A stretch of 64,000 bases of DNA from an uncultured Winogradskyella sp. (GTDB taxonomy: Bacteria > Bacteroidota > Bacteroidia > Flavobacteriales > Flavobacteriaceae). Location of the stretch: positions 62,001-126,000 of the forward strand of contig NZ_CANMIW010000007.1 of the NCBI RefSeq assembly GCF_947498005.1. Reading direction: 5' to 3'. Below, in pieces: positions 8,835 through 18,306 of the stretch. The position numbers were made by a program, and so were the translations under genes. How positions within the stretch are numbered: position 1 is the stretch's first letter; every line of letters begins with the position of its first letter. Below the pieces are notes generated by a model. It was not told the DNA's origin. It did no database searches and worked only from the letters and a program-made list of their open reading frames with translations.

Positions 8835-9338
8835 TCACAACATTTTTTGTTTAGCTAAAATTAATTTCTTAACTAATACTATTTGTCCTAGATGGTAGTA
8901 ACTATGCTCGAGCATTCCGTTGAGATTACGAGTGTAATTTCCATATTTCACATCAACAAACTCCTTTTCTAAATCTTCTTCAGGCATGTTTTCAACATGC
9001 TGCATCAATAATTCCACATCATCCCAAAAGCGCAATAAGAAAGATTCCCATGCTTGTTGAGATTCAATTGGTGGAAAATCAAAACTAAACGCATCTCTTA
9101 CTTCTAATTTATTATTGATATATACATTTAGAATTCCTGCTGTATAGTAATGAATATGTTGCGCTAAAACTGAAATTGAGTTCAGTTCGTCCTTTTTTTT
9201 ATTGGCTATTTTATAATCTAAATTCTCTAACTCATTTTTATAGTTAGTATTAGCAATCCATGTTCCACTAAGAAATACTTCCCTAATTCTACTTGCTATT
9301 TGTTGAGCCTGATTCATTGGTTGTAAAAACTTATACAT
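8835..9338 (-). CDS. DinB-superfamily (DUF1572-like) four-helix protein
   Basis: A 167-residue helical protein. The metal-site histidines typical of the DinB/YfiT fold are visible as QHIHYYTAG near residue 66 and HSYYHLGQIVLVK near the C-terminus. DinB-like proteins form four-helix bundles that bind a divalent metal; some are thiol (bacillithiol/mycothiol) transferases. Its own substrate is unknown. An alternative ATG (MNQAQQ) lies seven codons downstream. It is convergent with the LuxE-like gene and downstream of tyrS on the same strand. Confidence 0.78.
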   Translation of the reverse strand: MYKFLQPMNQAQQIASRIREVFLSGTWIANTNYKNELENLDYKIANKKKDELNSISVLAQHIHYYTAGILNVYINNKLEVRDAFSFDFPPIESQQAWESFLLRFWDDVELLMQHVENMPEEDLEKEFVDVKYGNYTRNLNGMLEHSYYHLGQIVLVKKLILAKQKML

Positions 9339-9352
9339 TGGAATTTAAAGAT

Positions 9353-9392
9353 AAAAAAAAAGACCTCACATGTTACAAAACAATGAGGTCTT
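9353..9392 (-). terminator. Intrinsic terminator after tyrS (minus strand)
   Basis: Stem AAGACCTCA / TGAGGTCTT with the T run on the minus-strand transcript (plus-strand A run 9353-9361). The same stem sequence recurs in the terminator at 37913. Confidence 0.85.
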
Positions 9393-9413
9393 AAGTTGTT
9401 ATTTAAGGAAGTC

Positions 9414-10724
9414 TTAAACTACTTTTAAAAGAAAGTTAGTTTTCTTCCCTCTACTTATAATAATGTATTTATCGTGGATTAAATCTTCAGAAGACAACAT
9501 ATAATCTTCCTTAATCTTTTCTTTATTTACTGCAACTGCATTTTCTTTTAATGCACGTCTTGCATCGCCATTAGAATTTAAGAAATTAGTTTTTGCAGCT
9601 AATGCACCAATCATATCTATACCTTCTTTAAATTCTGCCTCAGATATTTCAGCATGTTTTACGCCTTCAAAAACATCTAAGAATAAAGATTCTGGCAATT
9701 GTTTTATTTCATTTTTAAAATCTTTACTAAATAATATTGAAGATGCTTTTACTGCATTATCAAACTCTTCTCGGCTATGCACAAAAACAGTTACTTCTTC
9801 CGCTAAACGTTTCTGTAATAAACGTAAATGAGGTGTTTCTTTATGTTCTTCAATTAGAGCTTCAATAGCCTCTTTATCTATAAATGTAAAGATTTTGATA
9901 TACTTTTCCGCATCTTCATCAGTAGCATTTAACCAAAACTGGTAAAACTTAAATACTGATGTTTTATCAGCATCTAACCAAACGTTTCCACCTTCAGATT
10001 TTCCAAATTTAGAACCATCTGCTTTTGTAATTAACGGGCAAGTCATAGCATAAGCTTTAGCTTGGTCTTCACCATCATGCATACGCCTTACTAATTCTGT
10101 ACCTGTCGTGATATTTCCCCATTGATCACTTCCACCCATTTGTAATTTACAGCCCATGGTTTTGTACAAATGATGAAAATCGTATCCTTGTATTAATTGG
10201 TAAGTAAATTCTGTAAAAGACATACCTACACTGCCTTCATCTCCACTCAAACGCTTTTTAACAGAATCTTTAGCCATCATATAATTTACAGTAATACGTT
10301 TACCAACGTCTCTTGCAAAATCAATAAAGCTAAAATCCTTCATCCAATCATAGTTATTTACAAGTACTGGCGCATTTTTGTTTGTAGAACTAAAATCTAA
10401 AAACCGAGATAAGACAACTTTAATACCAGCAACGTTATGAGCTAGTGCTGCCTCATCTAATAAATTTCTTTCATCACTTTTACCAGAAGGATCTCCAATC
10501 ATACCTGTAGCACCACCTACCAAAGCTACTGGTTTATGGCCAGCTCTTTCTAAATGTACTAATAAAATAATTGGCACTAAACTACCAATATGCAATGAAT
10601 CTGAAGTAGGATCAAAACCTATATAAGCTGTGGTCATTTCCTTATCTAATTGCTCTTCTGTTCCTGGCATGATATCATGTACCATTCCTCTCCAACGTAA
10701 TTCTTCTACAAACTTATTTGCCAT
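9414..10724 (-). CDS. tyrS: Tyrosyl-tRNA synthetase
   Basis: This class I synthetase charges tRNA-Tyr. The 436 residues have the HIGH-type motif as HIGS (in [11 protein letters not shown]), the tyrosine pocket region [12 protein letters not shown] and GGSDQWGN, and the KMSKS loop as KFGKS. A C-terminal S4-like RNA-binding domain ends the protein. Length is standard for bacterial TyrRS. Transcription starts at a complete promoter upstream and ends at an intrinsic terminator, so the gene is monocistronic. Confidence 0.97.
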   Translation of the reverse strand: MANKFVEELRWRGMVHDIMPGTEEQLDKEMTTAYIGFDPTSDSLHIGSLVPIILLVHLERAGHKPVALVGGATGMIGDPSGKSDERNLLDEAALAHNVAGIKVVLSRFLDFSSTNKNAPVLVNNYDWMKDFSFIDFARDVGKRITVNYMMAKDSVKKRLSGDEGSVGMSFTEFTYQLIQGYDFHHLYKTMGCKLQMGGSDQWGNITTGTELVRRMHDGEDQAKAYAMTCPLITKADGSKFGKSEGGNVWLDADKTSVFKFYQFWLNATDEDAEKYIKIFTFIDKEAIEALIEEHKETPHLRLLQKRLAEEVTVFVHSREEFDNAVKASSILFSKDFKNEIKQLPESLFLDVFEGVKHAEISEAEFKEGIDMIGALAAKTNFLNSNGDARRALKENAVAVNKEKIKEDYMLSSEDLIHDKYIIISRGKKTNFLLKVV

Positions 10725-10753
10725 TGCTTATTTAGTTTCAAATTTTAATTGCA

Positions 10754-10784
10754 CAAAGATATGTTTCCGATGTTAAAGACAAAA
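10754..10784 (-). promoter_or_regulatory. Promoter of tyrS with both -33 and -7 elements
   Basis: On the minus strand: TTTTG (10780-10784), an 18-nt spacer, then TATCTTTG (10754-10761), about 30 nt before the ATG. This is the best match in the window to the Bacteroidetes TTTG-N19-TAnnTTTG consensus. Confidence 0.75.
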
Positions 10785-10862
10785 GACAATTTTAATTCAA
10801 TTTAGATTATCTTAGTAACCCTTATTAACAACTTTCTATCATCGAATTAAGCTTAAGATTTG

Positions 10863-10870
10863 TATTTTCG
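10863..10870 (+). promoter_or_regulatory. TAnnTTTG-like box 4 nt before the epimerase ATG
   Basis: TATTTTCG (one mismatch to TAnnTTTG), then CGTA, then the ATG at 10875. The geometry is the same as at 7711 and 54393, consistent with a leaderless transcript. Confidence 0.45.
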
Positions 10871-10874
10871 CGTA

Positions 10875-11903
10875 ATGATTTTAGTAACAGGAGGAACAGG
10901 TTTAGTTGGCTCGCATTTACTTTTTCAACTGTTGAAAAGTAATGCAACAATTAGAGCTATTTACAGAAATGACAACACACTTACAGATGTAAAAAAAGTG
11001 TTCTCCTATTATTCTGAAGACTATGATACCCTGTTTAATAATATTGAATGGGTGAAAGCAGATTTAAATGATGTTCCTCAACTTCAAATAGCATTTACAG
11101 ATATAACTCACGTTTACCATTGCGCTGCTCTTGTTTCTTTCGAGCCAAAAGCATACAAATTACTTAGAAAAGTAAATATAGAAGGTACAGCAAACATTGT
11201 TAACCTCTGTTTAACTTCTAAGGTGGAAAAGCTTTGTTACGTGAGCTCAATTGCCACTATGGGAAAGCATGCTGATTCAGAAAAACTAATTGACGAACAA
11301 ACGGAATGGAATGCAGAAAATGACAATAGCGTTTATGCCATTACCAAATATGGTGCTGAACTAGAAGTCTGGAGAGGTACACAAGAAGGTTTAGATGCTA
11401 TTATTGTAAATCCTGGTATTATCGTAGGACCTGGCTTTTGGGAAAGCACTGGTAGTAGCAGTCTTTTTAATAAGATTTACAATGGATTGCCTTATTATAC
11501 AAACGGCGTAACAGGTTTTATAGACGTTTGGGATGTAATTAATGTGATGCTAAAATTAATGAACGGCAACAGTACAAACGAAAATTTTATTTTAGTTTCA
11601 GAAAACCTAAGTTTTAAATCATTTTTTAAAAGAGTTGCAAGTGCCTTAAACACTAAACCACCGAAAAAGGAGGCAAAACCTTGGTTAATAAATTTAGTTT
11701 GGCGATTAGACTGGTTAAAGGGTAAAGTATTAGGTCAACCAAGAAAGTTAACTAAGCATACAGCGAAATCAATATTAAGTATTGATAAATATGATGCCTC
11801 AAAAATTAAAAGCACTATAGATTTTCAATTTACACCTATAAACGATACCATTAAAAGCGTTAGTAAGTTGTATTTACAAGATATTAAGAACTCAAGCCTT
11901 TAA
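10875..11903 (+). CDS. NAD(P)-dependent epimerase/dehydratase (extended SDR)
   Basis: The 342 residues form an extended short-chain dehydrogenase. The Rossmann motif TGGTGLVGSHL is at the N-terminus, the catalytic serine lies in CYVSSIA, and the YxxxK pair is YAITK. Members act on nucleotide sugars, flavonoids, steroids or similar; the substrate is not predictable here. An upstream TTG in frame (10860) exists, but the ATG at 10875 sits correctly behind a promoter box. The 3' end overlaps the convergent DUF4296 gene by 20 nt, so the two share a terminator region. Confidence 0.85.
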   Translation: MILVTGGTGLVGSHLLFQLLKSNATIRAIYRNDNTLTDVKKVFSYYSEDYDTLFNNIEWVKADLNDVPQLQIAFTDITHVYHCAALVSFEPKAYKLLRKVNIEGTANIVNLCLTSKVEKLCYVSSIATMGKHADSEKLIDEQTEWNAENDNSVYAITKYGAELEVWRGTQEGLDAIIVNPGIIVGPGFWESTGSSSLFNKIYNGLPYYTNGVTGFIDVWDVINVMLKLMNGNSTNENFILVSENLSFKSFFKRVASALNTKPPKKEAKPWLINLVWRLDWLKGKVLGQPRKLTKHTAKSILSIDKYDASKIKSTIDFQFTPINDTIKSVSKLYLQDIKNSSL

Positions 11904-12348
11904 AACCTATACTATCTATAATTTTTTTTATAGAATCCTTACGTCTTTTCGCGTTTTTCTTTAGTGAATCAGTACGTGTTTTAGTCTTTTTGTTTTCTTC
12001 GCTTCTTATATTTTCGTATTCCTTTTTCTCCTTCTCTATTCGTTCTTTTACCTGCTCTACAATAGCTTTGTACACATCAGTATCATAGCTATAATAGGCA
12101 TTACTCTCTGCAAATTGAGAACTATCAATATTGTGTTTTTCTAAAACATATTCTCTGGGAACAATACCGTTTTTTTCAAGGGTTTTTCTATTAATTCCCT
12201 TGGCAGCATTAACTACATAAATATCAAATAAAAGATCAGACATTTGAGCTTTAGATATCAAATTATCTGGTTTTTTGGGTTTATCCATACCATCGCATGC
12301 AATAACCAAAAGTCCTAAAACCAATACTATGCTTAGATTCTTTAACAT
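11884..12348 (-). CDS. DUF4296 lipoprotein
   Basis: A 154-residue exported protein with a lipobox (LVIAC, Cys18), so predicted to be acylated. Residues about 30-110 match the DUF4296 pattern (AQMSDLLFDIYVVNAAKG ... SNAYYSYD), followed by a charged Lys/Glu/Arg-rich helix to the end. The role is unknown. It follows dihydroorotase with no spacer (its ATG begins next to the pyrC stop); together with the GT2 gene they form one transcript. DUF4296 next to dihydroorotase and a polyprenyl-phosphate mannosyltransferase-like gene is a recurring order in Flavobacteriaceae, from general knowledge. Confidence 0.82.
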   Translation of the reverse strand: MLKNLSIVLVLGLLVIACDGMDKPKKPDNLISKAQMSDLLFDIYVVNAAKGINRKTLEKNGIVPREYVLEKHNIDSSQFAESNAYYSYDTDVYKAIVEQVKERIEKEKKEYENIRSEENKKTKTRTDSLKKNAKRRKDSIKKIIDSIGFKGLSS

Positions 12349-13692
12349 TTATCTATCAAAAGTTAATCGTTGTCCTGCTTTAACGTCTAAAACCTTAAAA
12401 TTGTTATATGCCAATTGGCCATTGACAAAAGTGTGAGTTATTCTACTTTTAAATGTGTTACCTTCAAAAGGTGACCAACCACATTTGTATAAAATGTTAC
12501 TTTTATTAACGGTCCAAGGACTTTGAGGATCTACAATAACAAGATCTGCATAATAACCTTCTTTTACATAACCACGTTTCGCTACATTAAATAATATTGC
12601 AGGATTATGACATGCCTTTTCTACTAGTTTTTCAACAGTGATTTTACCTTGATGATGTGCTTCAAACAAAGCCACCAAAGCATGCTGAACCAATGGGCCA
12701 CCAGAAGGCGCTTTAGTATATGGGTTTGTTTTTTCTTCGAGCGTGTGAGGTGCATGATCTGTTGCAATAACATCAATTCTATCGTCTAATAGAGCTTTCC
12801 AAAGCTGATCTCTATCGTTAGCTGTTTTAACCGCAGGATTCCATTTTATATGGCTTCCTTTTTTGGCATAATCCTCATCAGAAAACCACAAATGGTGTAC
12901 ACAAACCTCAGCCGTTATCTTCTTATCCTTCAATGGTATTTTGTTTGAAAACAGATTTGTTTCTTTACCTGTAGACAAATGAAACACGTGCAATCTTGCT
13001 CCTGTTTTCTTAGCTAACTCAATAGCTTTTGAAGAAGATAAATAACAAGCTTCTTCACTTCTAATTATAGGATGCATTTCCATAGGAATATCATCACCAT
13101 ATTCCGCTTTATATTTAGCTAAATTTGTTTTTATAGTGGCTTCATCTTCACAATGTACGGAAATAACCATATCTGTACTCGAGAATATTTTCTCAATAAC
13201 TTTAGGGTCGTCAACGAGCATATTTCCTGTAGACGAACCTAAAAACAATTTTAAACCTGCAACAGTTTTTGGATCTACCTTTAAAATTTCCTCTAAATTA
13301 TCATTTGTTCCGCCAAACATAAACGAATAGTTAGCGTGCGATGTGTTTGCTGCAATAGCAAATTTCTCGTCTAACTTTTCTACTGTTGTAGTTTGTGGAT
13401 TAGTATTTGGCATTTCAATAAAAGACGTAATTCCACCAGCTAATGCTGCCTTAGATTCAGTCTCTATATTTGCTTTATGCGTTAATCCAGGCTCTCTAAA
13501 GTGTACCTGATCATCAATCATTCCTGGAATAACATAATTTCCTTCTACATCAATGACAGTCATATCCGCAGATTTAACACTTATGGAAAGGTCTATTTCT
13601 TTTATAATGTTTCCTTCTATTAGAATATCACCTTCAACAATTTTTCCTTCGTTGACGATTCTTGCATTTTTAATAAGAGTCTGTCCGTTCAT
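12349..13692 (-). CDS. pyrC: Dihydroorotase
   Basis: This amidohydrolase closes carbamoyl-aspartate to dihydroorotate in pyrimidine synthesis. The 447 residues show the metal-binding DxHxR-like motif (DDQVHFREPG), the carboxylated-lysine region KLFLGSS, later histidines in SVHCED and LHVFHLSTG, and the catalytic Asp in VIATDHAPH. The length and the HFREPG form fit the class I/II bacterial type, not the short E. coli type. It is in an operon with the upstream GT2 gene (6-nt gap) and the downstream DUF4296 gene. Confidence 0.93.
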   Translation of the reverse strand: MNGQTLIKNARIVNEGKIVEGDILIEGNIIKEIDLSISVKSADMTVIDVEGNYVIPGMIDDQVHFREPGLTHKANIETESKAALAGGITSFIEMPNTNPQTTTVEKLDEKFAIAANTSHANYSFMFGGTNDNLEEILKVDPKTVAGLKLFLGSSTGNMLVDDPKVIEKIFSSTDMVISVHCEDEATIKTNLAKYKAEYGDDIPMEMHPIIRSEEACYLSSSKAIELAKKTGARLHVFHLSTGKETNLFSNKIPLKDKKITAEVCVHHLWFSDEDYAKKGSHIKWNPAVKTANDRDQLWKALLDDRIDVIATDHAPHTLEEKTNPYTKAPSGGPLVQHALVALFEAHHQGKITVEKLVEKACHNPAILFNVAKRGYVKEGYYADLVIVDPQSPWTVNKSNILYKCGWSPFEGNTFKSRITHTFVNGQLAYNNFKVLDVKAGQRLTFDR

Positions 13693-13698
13693 AATCTT

Positions 13699-14421
13699 CT
13701 ACTTTGCAAATAAACTTGTTAATTTTAAACTCACTACACCGAATATAGCTTCGGAAATAATGCTTCCACTCATTTTTGAATTTCCTTTAGTTCTATCTTT
13801 AAATATAACTGGTATTTCAACTATTTTAAATCCTTTTTTATGGGCTTTAAATTTCATTTCTATTTGAAACGCATAACCAACAAATTTTACTTTATTAAGA
13901 TTAATAGTTTCTAAAACTTTTCTTTTATAACAAACAAAACCAGCTGTGGAATCCTTTACCTTCATCCTAGTAATAAATCTAACATAACGAGATGCACCAT
14001 AAGATAATAAAATACGAGACAAAGGCCAGTTCACAACCGTAATCCCTCTTACGTACCTAGAGCCAACAGAAATATCCGCACCATTTTTTGCACAAGCCTC
14101 ATATAACTTTATTAAATCGTTTGGATTGTGTGAGAAATCTGCATCCATTTCAAAAATATACTGATAGTCATTCTCTAAAGCCCACTTAAAACCAGCAATG
14201 TAAGCTGTACCTAAGCCACTTTTTTCCGTTCGTTCTAATAAGAATAACTGATCTTTAAAAACCTCTTGCAACTCTCTAACCTTATTACCTGTTTTATCTG
14301 GCGAGTTATCATCTACAATAAGTACATTAAAGTCTTTGCTTTGAGAAAACACAGCACTAATAATAGATACTATATTTTCAATCTCATTATATGTAGGGAT
14401 TATTACTAGTGCGTCAGACAT
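13699..14421 (-). CDS. Polyprenol-phosphate mannosyltransferase-like GT2
   Basis: The 240 residues form a family 2 glycosyltransferase similar to dolichol-phosphate mannose synthase. They show VIIPTYNE at the start, VDDNSPDKT, the DxD metal site as EMDADFSHNP, and VGSRY. There is no C-terminal membrane domain, so it resembles the soluble Dpm1 type. It probably makes a polyprenyl-phosphate sugar for surface glycan or protein glycosylation. It is the first gene of the operon, with a TACTTTTG box 46 nt upstream of its ATG. Confidence 0.87.
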   Translation of the reverse strand: MSDALVIIPTYNEIENIVSIISAVFSQSKDFNVLIVDDNSPDKTGNKVRELQEVFKDQLFLLERTEKSGLGTAYIAGFKWALENDYQYIFEMDADFSHNPNDLIKLYEACAKNGADISVGSRYVRGITVVNWPLSRILLSYGASRYVRFITRMKVKDSTAGFVCYKRKVLETINLNKVKFVGYAFQIEMKFKAHKKGFKIVEIPVIFKDRTKGNSKMSGSIISEAIFGVVSLKLTSLFAK

Positions 14422-14466
14422 TAATTCAATTTTAAAATACGCTATTTAGCAGGTTTTGAATTTTAA

Positions 14467-14474
14467 CAAAAGTA
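14467..14474 (-). promoter_or_regulatory. TAnnTTTG box for the GT2-pyrC-DUF4296 operon
   Basis: TACTTTTG on the minus strand, 46 nt upstream of the ATG at 14421. No clear -33 element. The rest of 14475-14671 is AT-rich and holds nothing else I can support. Confidence 0.45.
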
Positions 14475-14671
14475 AAGTTTTTAATGAGATAATAATTGAA
14501 ATTAACGTTTTTGATAGATTCGTTTTATGTATATCTTTATAATTAAGATAAATTTAGAATAATACTTAATATTGTACTTTAATTTTCATGATTTTAGAAT
14601 TTAAAATAAGAATAAATTATCCTTTAGAAATTTAATTAAATATTGCTTAAATTTCTTTATAACTTAGCGGT

Positions 14672-15322
14672 ATGCGAAATTTCATAACATTCGATTGGTT
14701 TACTATTTTTACAATTATAAGCTTGTGCACTATTGTTGTCGCTAAATATATTAACACATTGAGATTTAATGATTTTCTGTATGTTATTGGTAATTCTAAA
14801 TATTTAAAGATTTACTCTAAAGAACAAAAGTTTATTGATCAATTTGATAGTTTCCTTTTTGTAAACCTTAGTTTATCGTTAAGCATTTTTATTTACTTCG
14901 TATATTCTACATACGTTTCTCCTTTAACCTTTGATCTTGTTACTTTCTTAAAATTACTTTTTACGATTTCAACAATAATTATTATAAAAACTTTAATTGA
15001 AAGGCTTATTGGTAGTCTGTTTGAAATGGATCATATAATTGATTACTACCTATTTCAGAAAACCACCTTTAAAAACCTATCTGGTTTGGTATTTTTCATT
15101 GCTAATTTGTTTTTCTTATACACTAAGGTTTCTATTGAAATTATTTTCATTATTGCTTTTTCATTGGTCTGTATCATAAATACGATTGGATTTTTAACAT
15201 CTTTCAAAACCTATCAAAAAATAATTAATCTTAATTTTTTCTATTTTTTGTTGTATCTTTGCGCTCTCGAAATTGGGCCTTATGTACTTTTATATAAGGT
15301 TATTAGAGAGTATAACGGTTAA
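14672..15322 (+). CDS. DUF4271 integral membrane protein
   Basis: A 216-residue protein with about six predicted membrane helices and little else, matching the DUF4271 family of Bacteroidetes. The function is unknown. The gene stands directly before uroporphyrinogen-III synthase, an order I recognise from other flavobacteria. The hemD promoter box lies inside its last codons, so the two genes overlap in their control regions but need not be co-transcribed. Confidence 0.8.
   Translation: MRNFITFDWFTIFTIISLCTIVVAKYINTLRFNDFLYVIGNSKYLKIYSKEQKFIDQFDSFLFVNLSLSLSIFIYFVYSTYVSPLTFDLVTFLKLLFTISTIIIIKTLIERLIGSLFEMDHIIDYYLFQKTTFKNLSGLVFFIANLFFLYTKVSIEIIFIIAFSLVCIINTIGFLTSFKTYQKIINLNFFYFLLYLCALEIGPYVLLYKVIREYNG
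15254..15261 (+). promoter_or_regulatory. TAnnTTTG promoter box for hemD inside DUF4271
   Basis: TATCTTTG, 77 nt before the hemD ATG at 15339, within the 3' coding end of the preceding gene. Confidence 0.45.
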
Positions 15323-15338
15323 AACACAAGGTTTACGT

Positions 15339-16088
15339 ATGAAAGTGAAAACGATTTTAGTATCACAACCAGAGCCTAAAGTAGAGAACTCTCCGTACTT
15401 TGACTTGCAAGAGAAGCAAAAAGTTAAAGTAGACTTTAGACCCTTTATTCATGTGGAAGGCGTATCCTCAAAGGATATAAGACAACAAAAAGTTGATCTA
15501 AGCAAAATTACTGCCATCATTCTTACCAGTAGAAATTCTGTAGATCATTTCTTTAGAGTAGCCGATGAAATGCGCTTTAAAGTACCAGATGCCATGAAAT
15601 ACTTTTGTCAGTCTGAAGCTGTTGCCTATTATTTACAGAAGTACGTAGTTTACAGAAAACGTAAAATTTATGTTGGTAAGCGTACGTTTGCAGATTTAAT
15701 GCCGTTAATTAAAAAATATAAAGACGAATCGTTTTTATTACCAACAACGGACAAAGTAAAACCTATTATACCTGAAACATTAGACGAACTTGGTATAAAA
15801 TGGAAACAGGCTACTTTTTACAAAACCGTAATTAGTGATTTATCAGATTTATCTAATGTAACTTATGATATATTAGTATTCTTTAGTCCTTCTGGTATAG
15901 AATCATTATTCCATAATTTCCCAGATTTTAAGCAGAACGAAACACGTATTGCTGTATTTGGTAATACAACAGTAAAGGCTGTCAAGGAAAAAGGATTGCG
16001 AGTAGATATTTCTGCACCGACACCGGAAACACCTTCTATGACAATGGCTTTACAGAAATATATTGACTCTGTTAATAAAGGAAAATAG
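15339..16088 (+). CDS. hemD: Uroporphyrinogen-III synthase
   Basis: A 249-residue protein in the divergent HemD fold (two alpha/beta domains), which closes hydroxymethylbilane to uroporphyrinogen III in heme synthesis. Visible landmarks are the ILTSRNSVDHFFR segment in domain one, and DILVFFSPSGIESLF plus IAVFGNTTVKAVKEKGLRVDI in domain two. The open frame extends upstream to 15273, but MKVKTILVSQPEP is the natural start. HemD sequences diverge strongly, so this rests on fold-level motifs. It is followed by a bidirectional terminator. Confidence 0.87.
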   Translation: MKVKTILVSQPEPKVENSPYFDLQEKQKVKVDFRPFIHVEGVSSKDIRQQKVDLSKITAIILTSRNSVDHFFRVADEMRFKVPDAMKYFCQSEAVAYYLQKYVVYRKRKIYVGKRTFADLMPLIKKYKDESFLLPTTDKVKPIIPETLDELGIKWKQATFYKTVISDLSDLSNVTYDILVFFSPSGIESLFHNFPDFKQNETRIAVFGNTTVKAVKEKGLRVDISAPTPETPSMTMALQKYIDSVNKGK

Positions 16089-16113
16089 TAATAAACTATT
16101 AAGATTATAACAT

Positions 16114-16147
16114 AAAAAAAGCGATTCTAAATTTAGAATCGCTTTTT
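16114..16147. terminator. Bidirectional terminator between hemD and pckA
   Basis: AAAAAAGCGATTCTA paired with TAGAATCGCTTTTTT; A and T runs flank the stem, so it can serve both convergent genes. Confidence 0.9.
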
Positions 16148-16165
16148 TGGTTTTTATAACTTTTA

Positions 16166-17782
16166 CTAAAATGCATAACGTTGAGGTCCTCCTCTACGTA
16201 TATCTTCATTAGCATCATCTTGAAACTTCTTAAAGTTTTCTCTAAAAGCATTAGATAATTTAAATGCCATTTTATAATATGCTTCGTCATCATTCCAAGT
16301 AGCTCTAGGACTTAAAACTTCTGTTGGTACTCCAGGGCAAGTTCTTGGTTGTGCCACTCCAAATACAGAATGAATATGGTAATCTTCGTATGTGTATGCA
16401 CCTAAATCTCCATTAAGCACTGCATTAATCATAGCACGCGTATACTTTAATTTCATACGTGTACCAACACCGTAAGGTCCGCCTGTCCAACCTGTATTAA
16501 CTAACCAAACATTTACGCCTGCTTCTTTCATCTTTGTACTAAGCATTTCAGCATACTTAGTTGGGTGTAATGGCATAAATGGTGCGCCAAAACAAGCAGA
16601 AAAACTAGGTACTGGTTCTACTACACCTGCTTCTGTACCAGCAACTTTAGCTGTATAACCAGAAATAAAGTGATATGCAGACTGATTAGGTGTTAATTTT
16701 GAAATTGGAGGCAGTACACCAAAAGCATCTGCTGTTAAGAAAAAGATATTCTTTGGGTTTTCACCTACTGAAGGCTTTCTAATATTATCTATATGGTAAA
16801 TTGGGTAACTTACTCTTGTATTTTGTGTTATTGAAGTATCAGCAAAATCAACTTTGCCATTATCATCCATAACTACATTTTCGAGGATAGCTCCTTTTTT
16901 AATAGCTGCATAAATTTCTGGCTCTTGCTCTTGTGAAAGATTAATAACTTTAGCGTAGCAACCACCTTCAAAATTAAAAACAGTGTTTTCATTTGTCCAA
17001 CCATGCTCATCATCACCAATTAAACTACGATTGGGATCTGTAGAAAGTGTTGTCTTCCCTGTTCCTGATAATCCAAAGAAAATAGCAGTATCGCCATCTT
17101 TACCAACGTTAGCACTACAGTGCATAGGTAAAGTGTTTTTAAATACAGGAAGAATAAAGTTTAAAGCAGAAAAAATACCTTTTTTAATTTCACCTGTATA
17201 ACCAGTTCCTCCTATTAAAGCAATTTTACGCGTAAAATCTAAAATAGCAAAGTTATGTTGACGTGTACCATCTACTTCTGGATCTGCCATAAAACCTGGA
17301 GCATTGACTATAGTCCATTCTGGAGAAAAGTTTTCTAACTCCGCTTCTGTAGGACGTAAAAACATGTTATAAGCAAACATATTGCTCCAAGGGTACTCAT
17401 TGATTACCCTAATATTTAACTTGTAGTTCTCGTCTGCACAAGCATAACTATCTCTTACATATAATTCCTTCTCAGATAAATAATCACTTACTTTATCATA
17501 AAGCTTCTGAAACTTATCACTATCAAAAGGAATATTGATATTTCCCCACCAAATTTTATCTTCGGTAATGGCATCTTTAACAATAAAACGATCCATTGGA
17601 GAACGACCAGTAAACTCACCAGTATTAACTGCGATAGCACCAGACGAAGATTCTACACCTTGTCCCTTTGCAATGGTTTCAGCATGAAGCTCTTCTGAAG
17701 ATAATTGAAAATTAACTTTTGCATTTTTAATTCCATATTGATCTAACGAAATCGTTTTCGAAAATTGTGTATGGTTTACCAT
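16166..17782 (-). CDS. pckA: Phosphoenolpyruvate carboxykinase (ATP)
   Basis: The enzyme makes PEP from oxaloacetate with ATP, the entry step of gluconeogenesis. The 538 residues have the substrate loop TGRSPMDRFIV, the kinase-1a P-loop GLSGTGKTTLS, the kinase-2 metal site LIGDDEHGW, and the Tyr/Arg substrate-binding VSYPIYHIDNIRKPS. Length is standard for the ATP type. It is monocistronic between a TAATTTTG promoter box and the bidirectional terminator. Confidence 0.97.
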   Translation of the reverse strand: MVNHTQFSKTISLDQYGIKNAKVNFQLSSEELHAETIAKGQGVESSSGAIAVNTGEFTGRSPMDRFIVKDAITEDKIWWGNINIPFDSDKFQKLYDKVSDYLSEKELYVRDSYACADENYKLNIRVINEYPWSNMFAYNMFLRPTEAELENFSPEWTIVNAPGFMADPEVDGTRQHNFAILDFTRKIALIGGTGYTGEIKKGIFSALNFILPVFKNTLPMHCSANVGKDGDTAIFFGLSGTGKTTLSTDPNRSLIGDDEHGWTNENTVFNFEGGCYAKVINLSQEQEPEIYAAIKKGAILENVVMDDNGKVDFADTSITQNTRVSYPIYHIDNIRKPSVGENPKNIFFLTADAFGVLPPISKLTPNQSAYHFISGYTAKVAGTEAGVVEPVPSFSACFGAPFMPLHPTKYAEMLSTKMKEAGVNVWLVNTGWTGGPYGVGTRMKLKYTRAMINAVLNGDLGAYTYEDYHIHSVFGVAQPRTCPGVPTEVLSPRATWNDDEAYYKMAFKLSNAFRENFKKFQDDANEDIRRGGPQRYAF

Positions 17783-17805
17783 AATTATTGTGTTGTTTTA
17801 GATCA

Positions 17806-17813
17806 CAAAATTA
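17806..17813 (-). promoter_or_regulatory. TAnnTTTG promoter box for pckA
   Basis: TAATTTTG on the minus strand, 23 nt upstream of the pckA ATG. Confidence 0.5.
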
Positions 17814-17844
17814 TGATTTTATTTTAAAACTACAGCGCAGAATA

Positions 17845-18237
17845 TCAATTATCGTCCTTTGTCTTTAATATTCCGATTAACATAACAATCCAACCAATTA
17901 TTAACGATAAACCACCAAATGGTGTTAAAATTGCGAAAATCTTAAAATTAAAGCTATAAATTGTGTTAGTTGATAATCCGTAAATAGATCCTGAGAACAA
18001 AAAAACACCTAAAATCACTAAAAAAAACACTGCTTTTTTCGCTCTTAAATTGATAAAATTTGTGCTCCCTAAAATCAAAAATAAAAACGAATGATACATT
18101 TGATAGCGCACTCCGGTTTCAAAGGATTTAACGGCATTTTCATCAACTAATTTCTCTAATCCATGAGCAGCCCAAGCGCCTAAAATTATCCCTAAAATTC
18201 CTAAAAATGATCCAGTAATTAATAACTTTTTGTTCAT
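17845..18237 (-). CDS. DUF423 small membrane protein
   Basis: A 130-residue protein with four predicted membrane helices. It shows the DUF423 features: ILGAWAAHGLEK after the first helix, the RYQMYHSFLFLILG segment, and a glycine-rich last helix (LTPFGGLSLIIGWI). The function of the family (E. coli YgdD) is unknown. The longer frame starts at a TTG; the ATG at 18235-18237 is preferred. Confidence 0.88.
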   Translation of the reverse strand: MNKKLLITGSFLGILGIILGAWAAHGLEKLVDENAVKSFETGVRYQMYHSFLFLILGSTNFINLRAKKAVFFLVILGVFLFSGSIYGLSTNTIYSFNFKIFAILTPFGGLSLIIGWIVMLIGILKTKDDN

Positions 18238-18306
18238 ATTAAAACTCAATTTTGGTTTAAAGTCGATTTTCTATTTGTTACATTCGTACCAACAAAATTA
18301 GTTATA

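Noticed and set aside
16105..16293. Small minus-strand ORF over the pckA 3' end
   Set aside because: It is an alternative frame of pckA and the terminator; no independent start signals.
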